In this document: in pieces, positions 17,479-25,599 of the stretch
Layout: every line of letters begins with the position of its first letter
Numbering within the stretch: position 1 is the first letter of the stretch
From: an uncultured Duncaniella sp.
GTDB taxonomy: Bacteria > Bacteroidota > Bacteroidia > Bacteroidales > Muribaculaceae
Assembly: GCA_910576785.1 (NCBI GenBank)
Contig: CAJTJG010000022.1
Location: 1-48,300 of the forward strand
Reading direction: 5' to 3'
DNA length: 48,300 bases
The notes under the pieces: model-generated
What the model was told of the DNA's origin: nothing
Databases searched by the model: none
What the model saw: the letters and a program-made list of their open reading frames with translations, nothing else
Translations under genes and position numbers: made by a program

Positions 17479-18816
17479 TCAAATCACGCCCTGGCCCATC
17501 ATGGCATTTGCCACCTTCATGAAGCCTGCAATGTTGGCACCCTTCATGTAGTTGATGAAACCGTCCGCCTCTGTGCCGTGCTTCACACACTGCGAGTGGA
17601 TATTGCGCATGATCTCATGCAGACGGCGGTCCACCTCCTCGGCGCTCCACTGCAGGTGCTCGGCGTTCTGGCTCATCTCAAGACCGGATGTAGCCACACC
17701 GCCGGCATTCACAGCCTTGCCGGGAGCATATGTGGTGCGGGAATTGATGAATGTGTCGATAGCCTCGGGGGTGCAACCCATGTTCGATACCTCGGCCACG
17801 AGCTCCACGCCATTGGCCACGAGCTGCTTGGCATCCTCACCATCAAGCTCATTCTGTGTGGCGCAGGGAAGAGCGATATCCACCTTCTGCTCCCAGGGCT
17901 TGTGGCCGGCATAGAATGTCGAACCGGGGAACTTCTCGGCATAAGGCTCAACGATATCCTCGCCTGTGGCGCGGAGATAGAGCATATAGTCGATCTTCTC
18001 GGCATCAAGACCGGCGGGATCATAGATATATCCGTCAGGACCGGAGATAGTCACCACCTTGGCGCCCAGCTCCGTAGCCTTCAGGGCCGCGCCCCATGCC
18101 ACATTGCCGAAACCGGATATGGCCACGGTCTTGCCCTTGATGTCATCCTTCTTCTCGGCGAGCATGCTCTGCACGAAATAGAGAGCGCCGAAACCTGTGG
18201 CCTCGGGACGGATCAGCGATCCGCCGAAATCAAGACCCTTGCCGGTGAATGTGCCGGTGCACTCGTTCACGAGCTTCTTGTACATACCATACATATAGCC
18301 CACCTCGCGGCCGCCTACGCCTATATCGCCGGCGGGCACATCGCGGTCAGGACCGAGATTCTTCCACAGACCAAGGATGAACGCCTGGCAGAAACGCATG
18401 ATCTCAGCGTCGCTCTTGCCGCGCGGCGAGAAGTCACTGCCTCCCTTGGCGCCACCCATCGGGAGAGTGGTGAGAGCATTCTTGAACGTCTGCTCAAAAC
18501 CAAGGAACTTGAGGATGGAGAGATTGACCGACGCGTGGAAACGTATGCCACCCTTGTACGGGCCGATGGCATTGTTGAACTGCACGCGGTAGCCGATATT
18601 GTTCTGCACCTCGCCGCGGTCATCCACCCAGGTGACGCGGAAAGTCACGATACGGTCGGGCTCGACCATACGCTCTATGATTTTCGCTTTCTCAAATTCA
18701 GGATGCTGATTGTAGACGTCCTCTACACAGATGAGAACCTCCTTGACTGCCTGAAGATACTCCTTCTCGCCCGGATGCTTTGCCTCGAGCGCGTTGAGAA
18801 TGTTGTTTATGTCCAT
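17479..18816 (-). CDS. gdhA: NADP-specific glutamate dehydrogenase
   Basis: This enzyme makes glutamate from 2-oxoglutarate and ammonium with NADPH and is a main entry point for nitrogen in gut Bacteroidales. The length (445 aa) is standard for the hexameric bacterial enzyme. The substrate-binding block GPYKGGIRFH (K88) and the catalytic LPMGGAKGGSDF (K124) are present. AGDIGVGGREVGYMYGMYKK follows, and then the dinucleotide fold with VAISGFGNVAWGA. It is divergent from tsaB over a shared 132-bp promoter region, and a -7 element lies at 18865-18872. The opposite strand carries a long open frame that is judged to be a by-product of codon bias. Confidence 0.97.
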   Translation of the reverse strand: MDINNILNALEAKHPGEKEYLQAVKEVLICVEDVYNQHPEFEKAKIIERMVEPDRIVTFRVTWVDDRGEVQNNIGYRVQFNNAIGPYKGGIRFHASVNLSILKFLGFEQTFKNALTTLPMGGAKGGSDFSPRGKSDAEIMRFCQAFILGLWKNLGPDRDVPAGDIGVGGREVGYMYGMYKKLVNECTGTFTGKGLDFGGSLIRPEATGFGALYFVQSMLAEKKDDIKGKTVAISGFGNVAWGAALKATELGAKVVTISGPDGYIYDPAGLDAEKIDYMLYLRATGEDIVEPYAEKFPGSTFYAGHKPWEQKVDIALPCATQNELDGEDAKQLVANGVELVAEVSNMGCTPEAIDTFINSRTTYAPGKAVNAGGVATSGLEMSQNAEHLQWSAEEVDRRLHEIMRNIHSQCVKHGTEADGFINYMKGANIAGFMKVANAMMGQGVI

Positions 18817-18864
18817 GTTAAGTTGAGATGTTTGGATGTTCGATATAGATTTTGGTTAACGATG

Positions 18865-18872
18865 CAAATATA
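18865..18872 (-). promoter_or_regulatory. Promoter -7 element of gdhA
   Basis: The minus strand reads TATATTTG followed by C, about 48 nt before the ATG. No clear -33 TTTG was found at 19-21 nt. Confidence 0.55.
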
Positions 18873-18898
18873 GCACTTAAAATTGAATTGACGGCCTC

Positions 18899-18929
18899 TT
18901 TGACGAGAAATTTTTTTTAATTAATTTTG
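18899..18929 (+). promoter_or_regulatory. Promoter of tsaB
   Basis: TTTG (18899-18902) and TAATTTTG (18922-18929) are 19 nt apart, a full match to the Bacteroidetes promoter pattern. The expected start point is about 12 nt before the ATG, so the leader is very short. It is divergent to gdhA. Confidence 0.7.
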
Positions 18930-18948
18930 CCGTCGAAAAACATGTTTT

Positions 18949-19650
18949 ATGGCAGTAATATTAAACATCGAAACATCAGCCGCCGCATGCTCCTCAGCCC
19001 TCACGGCCGAAGGAATGGTGCTCGCCCATCAGGAAGAATACGAAGGCCGCGCACAGGCATCCATCCTCAGTGACTTCATAAAATATTGCCTCGACTTCGC
19101 AGCCACCAAAGAAATAAAGCCCGAAGCCGTGGCCGTATCCATGGGCCCCGGCAGCTACACCGGCCTCCGCATCGGACTCAGCGAAGCCAAAGGACTCGCC
19201 TACGCCCTCGGCATACCCCTCATAGGAGTCGACACACTCCAGCTCATGTGCTGCCAGGTGATGTTCACACAGCCCGACCTCACAGGCGACGAGATCCTCG
19301 TCCCCATGGTCGACGCCAGACGCATGGAAGTCTACACCGCCGCCTACGACTTCAGCCTACAGCCACTCATGCCACAGCAGCCACTCATCCTCGACACCGA
19401 CTCCTACGCCGACATCCTCGTCACCGGGCGCCCCGTACTCTTCTTCGGCGACGGAAGCGACAAAGCACGCGACATCATCAAAGCCCCCAACGCCACATTC
19501 ATCCCCGACATACGCCCCCTGGCCATCGACATGATAGCACTCGCCGAACGCGCCTACGCCACACGCGACTTCATCGACACAGCCTACAGCACCCCCAACT
19601 ACATCAAAGACTTCCAGGCCACAAGGCCCAAAAACAGCATCCTCGGCTGA
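18949..19650 (+). CDS. tsaB: tRNA threonylcarbamoyladenosine biosynthesis protein TsaB
   Basis: TsaB pairs with TsaD and TsaE to make t6A37 in tRNA. The 233-residue protein has the ASKHA-fold start ILNIETSAAACSSAL and the TsaB signature AVSMGPGSYTGLRIGLSEAKGLAYALGIPLIGVDTL (here broken by the family's usual order), followed by VPMVDARRMEVYTAAYD. The product of this pathway is the substrate of MtaB encoded at 4701. Codon use is strongly biased to C-ending codons, unlike the genes to the left. The stop overlaps the start of the methyltransferase by 1 nt (TGATG), so both are in one operon. Confidence 0.94.
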   Translation: MAVILNIETSAAACSSALTAEGMVLAHQEEYEGRAQASILSDFIKYCLDFAATKEIKPEAVAVSMGPGSYTGLRIGLSEAKGLAYALGIPLIGVDTLQLMCCQVMFTQPDLTGDEILVPMVDARRMEVYTAAYDFSLQPLMPQQPLILDTDSYADILVTGRPVLFFGDGSDKARDIIKAPNATFIPDIRPLAIDMIALAERAYATRDFIDTAYSTPNYIKDFQATRPKNSILG

Positions 19651-20825
19651 TGGCAACCGACTTCGCACGCCTGCGACTCAAACACCACGGCGACCCCCGA
19701 AAACTCCACGACATCCTCCAGCAGGAATGCCGCGAACGCTTCTGCGCCAAACTCCCCACCCTATGCGCATGCCCCGGATTCGAATTCCCATCACTCGCCG
19801 TAGCCGAAATGGCCACATCCGAAGCCGCAGCCGCAATCCACGCCTCACTCATACCCCCCGGAGCACAAGTGCTCGACATGACATTCGGACTCGGAGTCGA
19901 CACCATCGCCATAGCCCGACGCGCCTCAGCAGTCACAGCCATCGAACTCGACCCCACCTACCACCGCACCGGCCTCGCCAACATCCGCGCCCTCGGCCTC
20001 ACCAACATCACCCTCCTCCAGGGCGACAGCCTCGCCACACTCGCCGCCACACCCCCCGGCCACTTCGACATCATCTTCGCCGACCCTGCACGCCGCGACA
20101 CCACCGGGCGCCACTTCGCCCTCGGCCAATGCTCGCCCGACCTCACCACAGCCATCCCCGCACTCCTCCAGCGCACCCACCGCCTCATCATCAAGACCTC
20201 ACCCATGCTCGACCCCACCCTCGCCATGCGCGAGCTCGGCATCGGCACAGCAGCCATACATATAATAGGCACCACCCGCGAATGCAAAGAACTCCTCCTT
20301 GACATCCCCTCCACTCCCGGCTCCACCCCAGCCATCACCACCACCTGCCACACCATAGGCCAGCCCCCATTCACCATCACCCCCACCACCGCCACCACAC
20401 CCCTCACCCCCGCCATCCCCCTCCAGGGCCACCTCCTGCTCGAACCCTACCCCTCCGTGATGAAAGCCACCCCCCTCGGCAGCCCACGCACCCTCGCCAC
20501 CCTCGCCTCACCCCTCCATCCCAACACCCACCTCTTCACCGCCCCCGCCATCCCACCCGGCTTCCCCGGCCACGCATTCCGCATACAGGCCATCCACCCC
20601 TTCAACAAACAGACCATCCGCCAGTTCCGCACCCACTACCCCAAAGCCAACCTCACCGCCCGCAACTTCCCCCTCACCGTCCCCGCCCTCGCCGCCCGTC
20701 TCCGCATCGACCAGGGAGGCCACCTCCGCATCTTCGCCGCCACACTCGCCGACGGCACCCGCGCCCTCATCGTCACCACCCCCCCTCTGACCCCGCCACC
20801 AAGCCCCAGAAAGCACAAAAGTTAA
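19650..20825 (+). CDS. Class I SAM-dependent methyltransferase with THUMP-like domain
   Basis: This 391-residue protein has a Rossmann methyltransferase core. Motif I is VLDMTFGLGVDT (74-85), with an acidic residue at the end of the next strand (AIELDPTY, 97-104), and FADPARR (143-149) is in the motif IV position. The C-terminal part (about 290-380, HPFNKQTIRQFRTHYPKANL) matches the THUMP-like domain attached to this group in Bacteroidetes. An RNA substrate is likely, but the modified base is unknown. The start ATG 19650 overlaps the tsaB stop. Third codon positions are almost all C. The sequence begins MATDFARLRLKHHGDPRKLH. Confidence 0.85.
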   Translation: MATDFARLRLKHHGDPRKLHDILQQECRERFCAKLPTLCACPGFEFPSLAVAEMATSEAAAAIHASLIPPGAQVLDMTFGLGVDTIAIARRASAVTAIELDPTYHRTGLANIRALGLTNITLLQGDSLATLAATPPGHFDIIFADPARRDTTGRHFALGQCSPDLTTAIPALLQRTHRLIIKTSPMLDPTLAMRELGIGTAAIHIIGTTRECKELLLDIPSTPGSTPAITTTCHTIGQPPFTITPTTATTPLTPAIPLQGHLLLEPYPSVMKATPLGSPRTLATLASPLHPNTHLFTAPAIPPGFPGHAFRIQAIHPFNKQTIRQFRTHYPKANLTARNFPLTVPALAARLRIDQGGHLRIFAATLADGTRALIVTTPPLTPPPSPRKHKS

Positions 20826-20866
20826 AAAATGTGCTGCAAAATAGCAACACATATAGAAAAAATACC

Positions 20867-20874
20867 TATCTTTG
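20867..20874 (+). promoter_or_regulatory. Promoter -7 element of the polysaccharide locus
   Basis: TATCTTTG followed by C lies 40 nt after the methyltransferase stop and about 220 nt before the UpxY-like gene. It is the only strong promoter seen for the glycan locus. No clear -33 element is visible. Confidence 0.6.
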
Positions 20875-21093
20875 CACGCCTGTCCACAGCGCCCGCCACA
20901 ACCGGGCCCCAAGCCACAGGCCGCAACCTACGTGAGAGCACCTGTACAGGTATATTACGCGGATCCGAAGCCAAAACACCGGCAAGCGGACGGTTGCGGG
21001 TGCCTTATCCGGTGCTTGACCCCACACCCTAAACACCCGACGAGAAGAAAACCTATACACCGACCCCAACCGAGCCTTAACCCACCCCGCCAG
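20875..21093 (+). other. Untranslated leader of the polysaccharide operon
   Basis: This stretch of about 220 nt between promoter and UpxY-like gene has no convincing gene. It holds a 12-bp palindrome acctgtacaggt (20940-20951) and a stem caccgg/ccggtg (20977-20982 with 21009-21014) enclosing a smaller gcaa/ttgc stem. In Bacteroides capsule operons the UpxY protein acts on the leader of its own transcript to prevent early termination, so this is the likely site of action. No known riboswitch was recognised. Confidence 0.5.
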
Positions 21094-21666
21094 ATGAACC
21101 CCGATGCCGACACCACCCCCGGATGGTATGCCATCCGGACCCACAGCGACCACCACGCCGAACAACTCCTCACCCCCGAAGTCAACGAAATCTACTTCCC
21201 CAAAGAAACCATCCTCACCACAGCCGGCACCCCACGCACCCGCCCCATCATCCCCCACCTCCTCTTCATCCACACCACCCGCGCCAAAGCCCTACAGCTC
21301 GAAAAACGCTCCCACGACACCGCCGACCGCCTCCCCCCTCTGTGGATCTACCGCACCGTACGCGGCGAAGACCCGCGCCCCATATCACAGCGCGAGATCA
21401 CCCTATTCAAACTCCTCACCGCCCCCGACGCCACACGCTGCGAGATCTTCAACAAAACCGACTTCCGCAGCGGACAGCGCGTCCGCATCACCGGCGGCAT
21501 CTTCGCCGGCCACGAAGGCCACATCAAGCGCATCCGCCGCAACAAACACGTCATCGTCGAGATCGAAGGCATCTGCGCCATAATGCTCCCCTTCATCCAC
21601 CCCGACCTCCTCACACCCATCAACACCAAAATCCCCCCGGCCAATGGCCGAATCACTCAAAAATAA
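21094..21666 (+). CDS. upxY: UpxY-like NusG-family antiterminator
   Basis: This 190-residue protein is a specialised NusG paralog that lets RNA polymerase read through long capsule operons. The NGN domain starts WYAIRTHSDHHAEQLL (about 11-26) and contains EIYFPKETI and PHLLFIHTT. A KOW motif lies near 126-158 (SGQRVRITGGIFAGHEGHIK). Start ATG 21094 is chosen because the NGN domain begins there; the frame is open further upstream only because the DNA is C-rich. It is the first gene of the locus and overlaps the flippase by 23 nt. No UpxZ-type partner, the usual trans-inhibitor, follows. Symbol by family only. Confidence 0.85.
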   Translation: MNPDADTTPGWYAIRTHSDHHAEQLLTPEVNEIYFPKETILTTAGTPRTRPIIPHLLFIHTTRAKALQLEKRSHDTADRLPPLWIYRTVRGEDPRPISQREITLFKLLTAPDATRCEIFNKTDFRSGQRVRITGGIFAGHEGHIKRIRRNKHVIVEIEGICAIMLPFIHPDLLTPINTKIPPANGRITQK

Positions 21667-23077
21667 AGCAGTAAAAGGCACCGTATGGAGCTCACTCGAG
21701 CGATTCTCCGTACAGGGCATCCAATTCGTCATCATGATCGTGATGGCACGCATCCTCACGCCCGCCGACTACGGCCTCGTAGGCATGCTCGCCATATTCA
21801 TAGCCATAGCCCAGAGCCTCATCGACAGCGGATTCTCCCAAGCCCTCATCCGCAAACAGGACCGCCGCCAGACAGACAACGACACCGTATTCTACTTCAA
21901 TATCGGCGTCGGCATCATCCTCTACCTCATCCTCTTCCTCACCGCCCCACTCATAGCCGCATTCTACGCCGAGCCACAGCTCACACTCCTCACACGCATC
22001 ATCTGCCTCGGCATCATCATCAACTCCCTCACCGTAGTCCAGCGCGCCATCTACACCATCAACATCGACTTCAAGACCCAGGCCAAAGCCACACTCATCG
22101 GAGCCATAGCCTCAGGAGCCACAGGCATCACCATGGCCTACACCGGATTCGGCGTATGGTCCATCGTAGCACAACAGATCACCAACCTCGCCGTATCCTC
22201 AGCCATGCTATGGACCTTCTCATCATGGCGCCCCACACGCACATTCTCAGCCGCATCATTCCGCGAGATGTTCACCTTTGGCTCCAAGCTCGCCCTCTCA
22301 GGCATCCTCGACACCATCTACCGCAACATCTACCTCATCGTCATCGGAAAAATGTTCAGGGCCTCCGACCTCGGCTACTACACACGCGCCCACCAGTTCG
22401 CCGACTTCCCCTCCACCACCCTCACCGGCATCATACAGCGCGTCACCTTCCCAGTCCTCTGCACCATACAGGACGACGACCAGCGCCTCGCCTCAGCCTA
22501 CCGCCGCATCCTCCGCGTCAGCGCCTTCGTCATCTTCCCCCTCATGACAGGCCTCTCAGCCCTCGCCACCCCATTCGTCCTCACCATCCTCAACCCCACC
22601 TGGGCCTACGCCGCCACCCTCCTCTCCATCCTCTGCTTCGCCATGATGTGGTACCCCATCCACGCCGTCAACCTCAACCTCCTCCAGGTCAAAGGCCGCA
22701 GCGACCTCCTCCTCCGCCTCGAGATCTACAAAAAAATCATCGGCATCGCCATCCTCTGCATCACCATCCCCATGGGCCTCACCGCCATGTGCGTCGGCCT
22801 CATCATCTCCTCCCTCCTCGCCCTCATCATCAACACCCACTACACCGGACGCCTCATCCACGTAGGCTTCCTGCGCCAGATGCGCGACCTCATCCCCACA
22901 CTCCTCTACACCCTCAGCATGTGGGCCATCGTCACCATACTCATCAACTACATCACCCCCACATGGCTCCAACTCCTCGCCGGCACCATCGCCGGAGCCA
23001 CCTACTACCTCCTCATCACCACCCTCACCCGCTCCCGCGACCTCCGCGAACTCATCGCCATCCTCCACCGCCGCTGA
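21644..23077 (+). CDS. wzx: Wzx-type polysaccharide flippase (MOP superfamily)
   Basis: This 477-residue polytopic membrane protein has 12-14 predicted TM helices. It begins with the family signature SLKNKAVKGTVWSSLERFSV and ARILTPADYGLVGMLAIF, typical of the WzxC/lipopolysaccharide biosynthesis branch. It flips undecaprenyl-diphosphate-linked repeat units to the periplasmic face for the Wzy polymerase encoded at 26785. It overlaps the UpxY-like gene, as capsule genes often do. Codon use is extremely C-ending, which also keeps alternative frames open. The specific repeat unit it carries is not predictable. Confidence 0.92.
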   Translation: MAESLKNKAVKGTVWSSLERFSVQGIQFVIMIVMARILTPADYGLVGMLAIFIAIAQSLIDSGFSQALIRKQDRRQTDNDTVFYFNIGVGIILYLILFLTAPLIAAFYAEPQLTLLTRIICLGIIINSLTVVQRAIYTINIDFKTQAKATLIGAIASGATGITMAYTGFGVWSIVAQQITNLAVSSAMLWTFSSWRPTRTFSAASFREMFTFGSKLALSGILDTIYRNIYLIVIGKMFRASDLGYYTRAHQFADFPSTTLTGIIQRVTFPVLCTIQDDDQRLASAYRRILRVSAFVIFPLMTGLSALATPFVLTILNPTWAYAATLLSILCFAMMWYPIHAVNLNLLQVKGRSDLLLRLEIYKKIIGIAILCITIPMGLTAMCVGLIISSLLALIINTHYTGRLIHVGFLRQMRDLIPTLLYTLSMWAIVTILINYITPTWLQLLAGTIAGATYYLLITTLTRSRDLRELIAILHRR

Positions 23078-23158
23078 ACCATCCGCCCACCTCAGGCGTT
23101 ACCCAACATATATCACACACCGAAACAATCCATTCACCCCCCACCCCAACACATACAA

Positions 23159-24280
23159 ATGGAAACGATGGAAACAAAACCACAGATAACAGTTACCTCC
23201 CCCCTCCTCCCACCACTCGACGAATTCCACGACCTCCTCAAAGAAATATGGTCCAGCAAATGGATCACCAACAACGGCTCCTTCCACCAGCGCCTCGAAA
23301 AAGCCCTCGCCGAATACCTCAAAGTGCCCTACGTAAGCCTCTTCACCAACGGCACCCTCCCCCTCATCACCGCCCTCCAGGCCCTCCGCATCACCGGCGA
23401 AGTCATCACCACCCCCTACAGCTTCGTAGCCACCACCCACTCCCTGTGGTGGAACGGCATCAAACCCGTCTTCGTCGACATCGACCCCGCCACAGGCAAC
23501 CTCGACCCCTCACGCATCGAAGCAGCCATCACCCCCAAGACCACAGCCATCATGCCCGTCCACGTCTACGGCAAACCCTGCGACGTCGACGCCATCCAGG
23601 CCATAGCCGACAAATACGGCCTCAAAGTCATCTACGACGCCGCCCACGCATTCGGCGTCGAAGTCAACGGCCGCAGCATCCTCGAAGCCGGCGACATGTC
23701 CACACTCTCCTTCCACGCCACAAAAGTCTACAACACCATCGAAGGCGGAGCCATGGTCATGCACGACGCCAAGACAAAACAGCGCATCGACTACCTCAAA
23801 AACTTCGGCTTCGCCAGCGAGACCGAAGTCGTAGCCCCCGGCATCAACTCCAAAGTCGACGAAATGCGCTCAGCCTACGGCCTCCTCAACCTCCGCCAGG
23901 TCGACGCCGCCATCGACGCCCGCCACCGCACCGCCACAGCCTACCGCCAGGCCCTCCGCGACATCCCCGGCATCACATTCTTCGACGACATGCCCGGCGT
24001 GCGCCACAACTACTCCTACTTCCCCATCTTCGTCGACGCTGAGAAGTATGGCATGACCCGCGACGAACTCTACTTCAAGATGCGCCAGGCCGACGTCCTC
24101 GGCCGCCGCTACTTCTACCCCCTCATCTCCGAATTCTCCACCTACCGCGGCCTCCCCTCAGCAGCCCCCGAAAACCTCCCCAACGCCCACCGCATGGCCC
24201 AGAGCGTCATCTGCCTCCCCATGCACCACGCCCTCTCCGACCGTGACGTTGAGAGAGTGATAAGATTGATAGTAGATTAG
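23159..24280 (+). CDS. DegT/DnrJ/EryC1/StrS sugar aminotransferase
   Basis: This PLP-dependent enzyme adds an amino group to a keto sugar nucleotide. The 373-residue protein has the N-terminal SSKWITNNGSFHQRLEKAL and the substrate-side FTNGTLPLITALQAL. The PLP-phosphate and ring residues are in IYDAAHAFGVEV, and the Schiff-base lysine K189 is in SFHATKVYNTIEGG. The next gene is a NeuD/PglD-type acyltransferase, so the pair could make an N-acetylated 4-amino-6-deoxy sugar. The last 12 codons (from about 24244) switch from C-ending to AGA, TTG, ATA and GTA codons, an abrupt compositional break. The first 80 bp upstream (23078-23158) hold nothing recognised. Confidence 0.92.
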   Translation: METMETKPQITVTSPLLPPLDEFHDLLKEIWSSKWITNNGSFHQRLEKALAEYLKVPYVSLFTNGTLPLITALQALRITGEVITTPYSFVATTHSLWWNGIKPVFVDIDPATGNLDPSRIEAAITPKTTAIMPVHVYGKPCDVDAIQAIADKYGLKVIYDAAHAFGVEVNGRSILEAGDMSTLSFHATKVYNTIEGGAMVMHDAKTKQRIDYLKNFGFASETEVVAPGINSKVDEMRSAYGLLNLRQVDAAIDARHRTATAYRQALRDIPGITFFDDMPGVRHNYSYFPIFVDAEKYGMTRDELYFKMRQADVLGRRYFYPLISEFSTYRGLPSAAPENLPNAHRMAQSVICLPMHHALSDRDVERVIRLIVD

Positions 24281-24282
24281 TT

Positions 24283-24939
24283 ATGGATTTATATGTTCTC
24301 GGCATAGGCCATAATACGCCGGTTTTCATTGATTTGGCTGAATCGTGCGGACACAGGATAGCAGGACTGTACCATTTCAACGACACCCGTACAGGTGAGA
24401 TTGATCACGGATTTGAAATTATAGGCTCATTCAACGATCTGTTTTCCAGGAGCAGTCTCGCCGGAATGGCATTTCTTCTTACTATGGGAGACAATTCTAT
24501 ACGTGAGAATCTGACCAGGACAATTGTCGGCAAGGGAGGTTCAGTTCCGACTCTTATCCATCCCACTGCCGTAATATCTAGGTTCACTGAAATATCTGAT
24601 ACGGGAGTTTATATCAGTGCCTTCACCCATGTACAGGCAGATACAAGGATAGGGGAGGGAACCATTCTGCTCTCCGGAGTGAATGTCTCCCACACTAATT
24701 CCATAGGCCGGTATTGTTTTGTGGCCGGTGGCGCGACAATCGGAGCATATACAACAGTTGAGGACTTTGTGTTTGTCGGACAAGGCGCGCTTACCATCTC
24801 CGGAAAGGTCAGCAATATCGGGCAACACTCACTGATAGGTGCCCGCGCCCTTGTGACACACAACGTGGAGCCTTATTCTATTGTGGCAGGCATCCCCGCC
24901 CGCCGCCTCAAAGACCGCAGCAAAGAACCCTCAAACTGA
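24283..24939 (+). CDS. NeuD/PglD-family sugar O/N-acyltransferase
   Basis: This 218-residue protein has a short N-terminal Rossmann-like domain (MDLYVLGIGHNTPVFIDLAE) and a C-terminal left-handed beta helix of hexapeptide repeats (about 95-205, such as AVISRFTEISDTGVYISAF and IGQHSLIGARALVTHNV). This layout is typical of PglD and NeuD, which acetylate amino-sugar nucleotides or sialic acid. It lies 2 nt after the aminotransferase and probably acts on its product. The protein ends with the usual AGIPARRLKD. This is the first gene with the AT-richer composition of the cassette. Confidence 0.9.
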   Translation: MDLYVLGIGHNTPVFIDLAESCGHRIAGLYHFNDTRTGEIDHGFEIIGSFNDLFSRSSLAGMAFLLTMGDNSIRENLTRTIVGKGGSVPTLIHPTAVISRFTEISDTGVYISAFTHVQADTRIGEGTILLSGVNVSHTNSIGRYCFVAGGATIGAYTTVEDFVFVGQGALTISGKVSNIGQHSLIGARALVTHNVEPYSIVAGIPARRLKDRSKEPSN

Positions 24940-24998
24940 TCTGAATATAATCGACATTATATAATAATATTCCATTTCATAGATGAATAGCCATTCAA

Positions 24999-25565
24999 AT
25001 GAAACATCTCATTGAAACCATACTGTATTTCCCACTATATCTATACTTTTTTCTTCGTAATAGATTCCTGCTAAATAAAGAAATTGACCGTTGGTATGAG
25101 GTTTTACCTATTCAAAAATCAACATCAATACTTTACAATGCAATATGGCTTCTTAGCAATCTAAAAGAATTTAGATCTATATTATATTTCCGTTATAAAG
25201 TAAATAAATATAACCCTCTGTTGATCTTTTTCCCGCCACAATACGGCCTATACATTGCATCCGACCAAAAAATTGGGAAAGGTCTTGTCTTTCAGCATGG
25301 CTTTTCTACAATAATCAATTGCGAAAAAATGGGGGATAATTGTCAGATATGGCAAGGAGTTACTATCGGAAAATCCCACAGTGGGATAAACCAACCTCGA
25401 CCAATAATTGGTAATAACGTGAAAATATGTACTAATGCTATTGTCTTGGGTGGCATAACAATTGGAGACAATGTCACAATTGGAGCTGGTGCTGTTGTAA
25501 TCAAATCAGTACCTGACAATTGCACAGTCGTAGGGAATCCTGCAAAACCGATCAGCCATAATTGA
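24999..25565 (+). CDS. Serine-acetyltransferase-like hexapeptide transferase
   Basis: This 188-residue protein has a helical N-terminal half with a hydrophobic stretch (LYFPLYLYFFLRNRFLL type). Its C-terminal hexapeptide repeat domain contains ASDQKIGKGLVFQHGFSTII, GDNCQIWQGVTIG and AIVLGGITIGDNVTIGAGAVV. It resembles the CysE-like acetyltransferases of polysaccharide clusters rather than true CysE, since it is shorter and sits among glycan genes. It probably O-acetylates a sugar or a lipid-linked intermediate. Acetyl-CoA would be the donor; the acceptor is unknown. Confidence 0.88.
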   Translation: MKHLIETILYFPLYLYFFLRNRFLLNKEIDRWYEVLPIQKSTSILYNAIWLLSNLKEFRSILYFRYKVNKYNPLLIFFPPQYGLYIASDQKIGKGLVFQHGFSTIINCEKMGDNCQIWQGVTIGKSHSGINQPRPIIGNNVKICTNAIVLGGITIGDNVTIGAGAVVIKSVPDNCTVVGNPAKPISHN

Positions 25566-25599
25566 CCAATCTGCCATAGAATCAAAAGTTATTCAAAAA

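Noticed and set aside
17458..18873. A 471-codon open frame on the plus strand opposite gdhA
   Set aside because: It mirrors gdhA over its whole length. The product has no domain, and its composition (His, Ala and Leu-rich) is what the reverse complement of C/G-ending codons gives. gdhA is clearly the real gene.
19086..19649. Long N-terminal extension of the methyltransferase frame inside tsaB
   Set aside because: The extension is Arg/His-rich shadow sequence of tsaB. The ATG at 19650 overlaps the tsaB stop and begins the recognisable protein.
20875..21093. Known riboswitch in the leader of the polysaccharide operon
   Set aside because: No conserved core of cobalamin, SAM, TPP or preQ1 riboswitches could be recognised; only general stems are visible.
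21685..24042. A 785-codon plus-strand frame across the flippase and aminotransferase
   Set aside because: It is made almost only of His, Arg, Pro and Thr and spans two real genes. The very C-rich DNA removes stop codons from the other frames.
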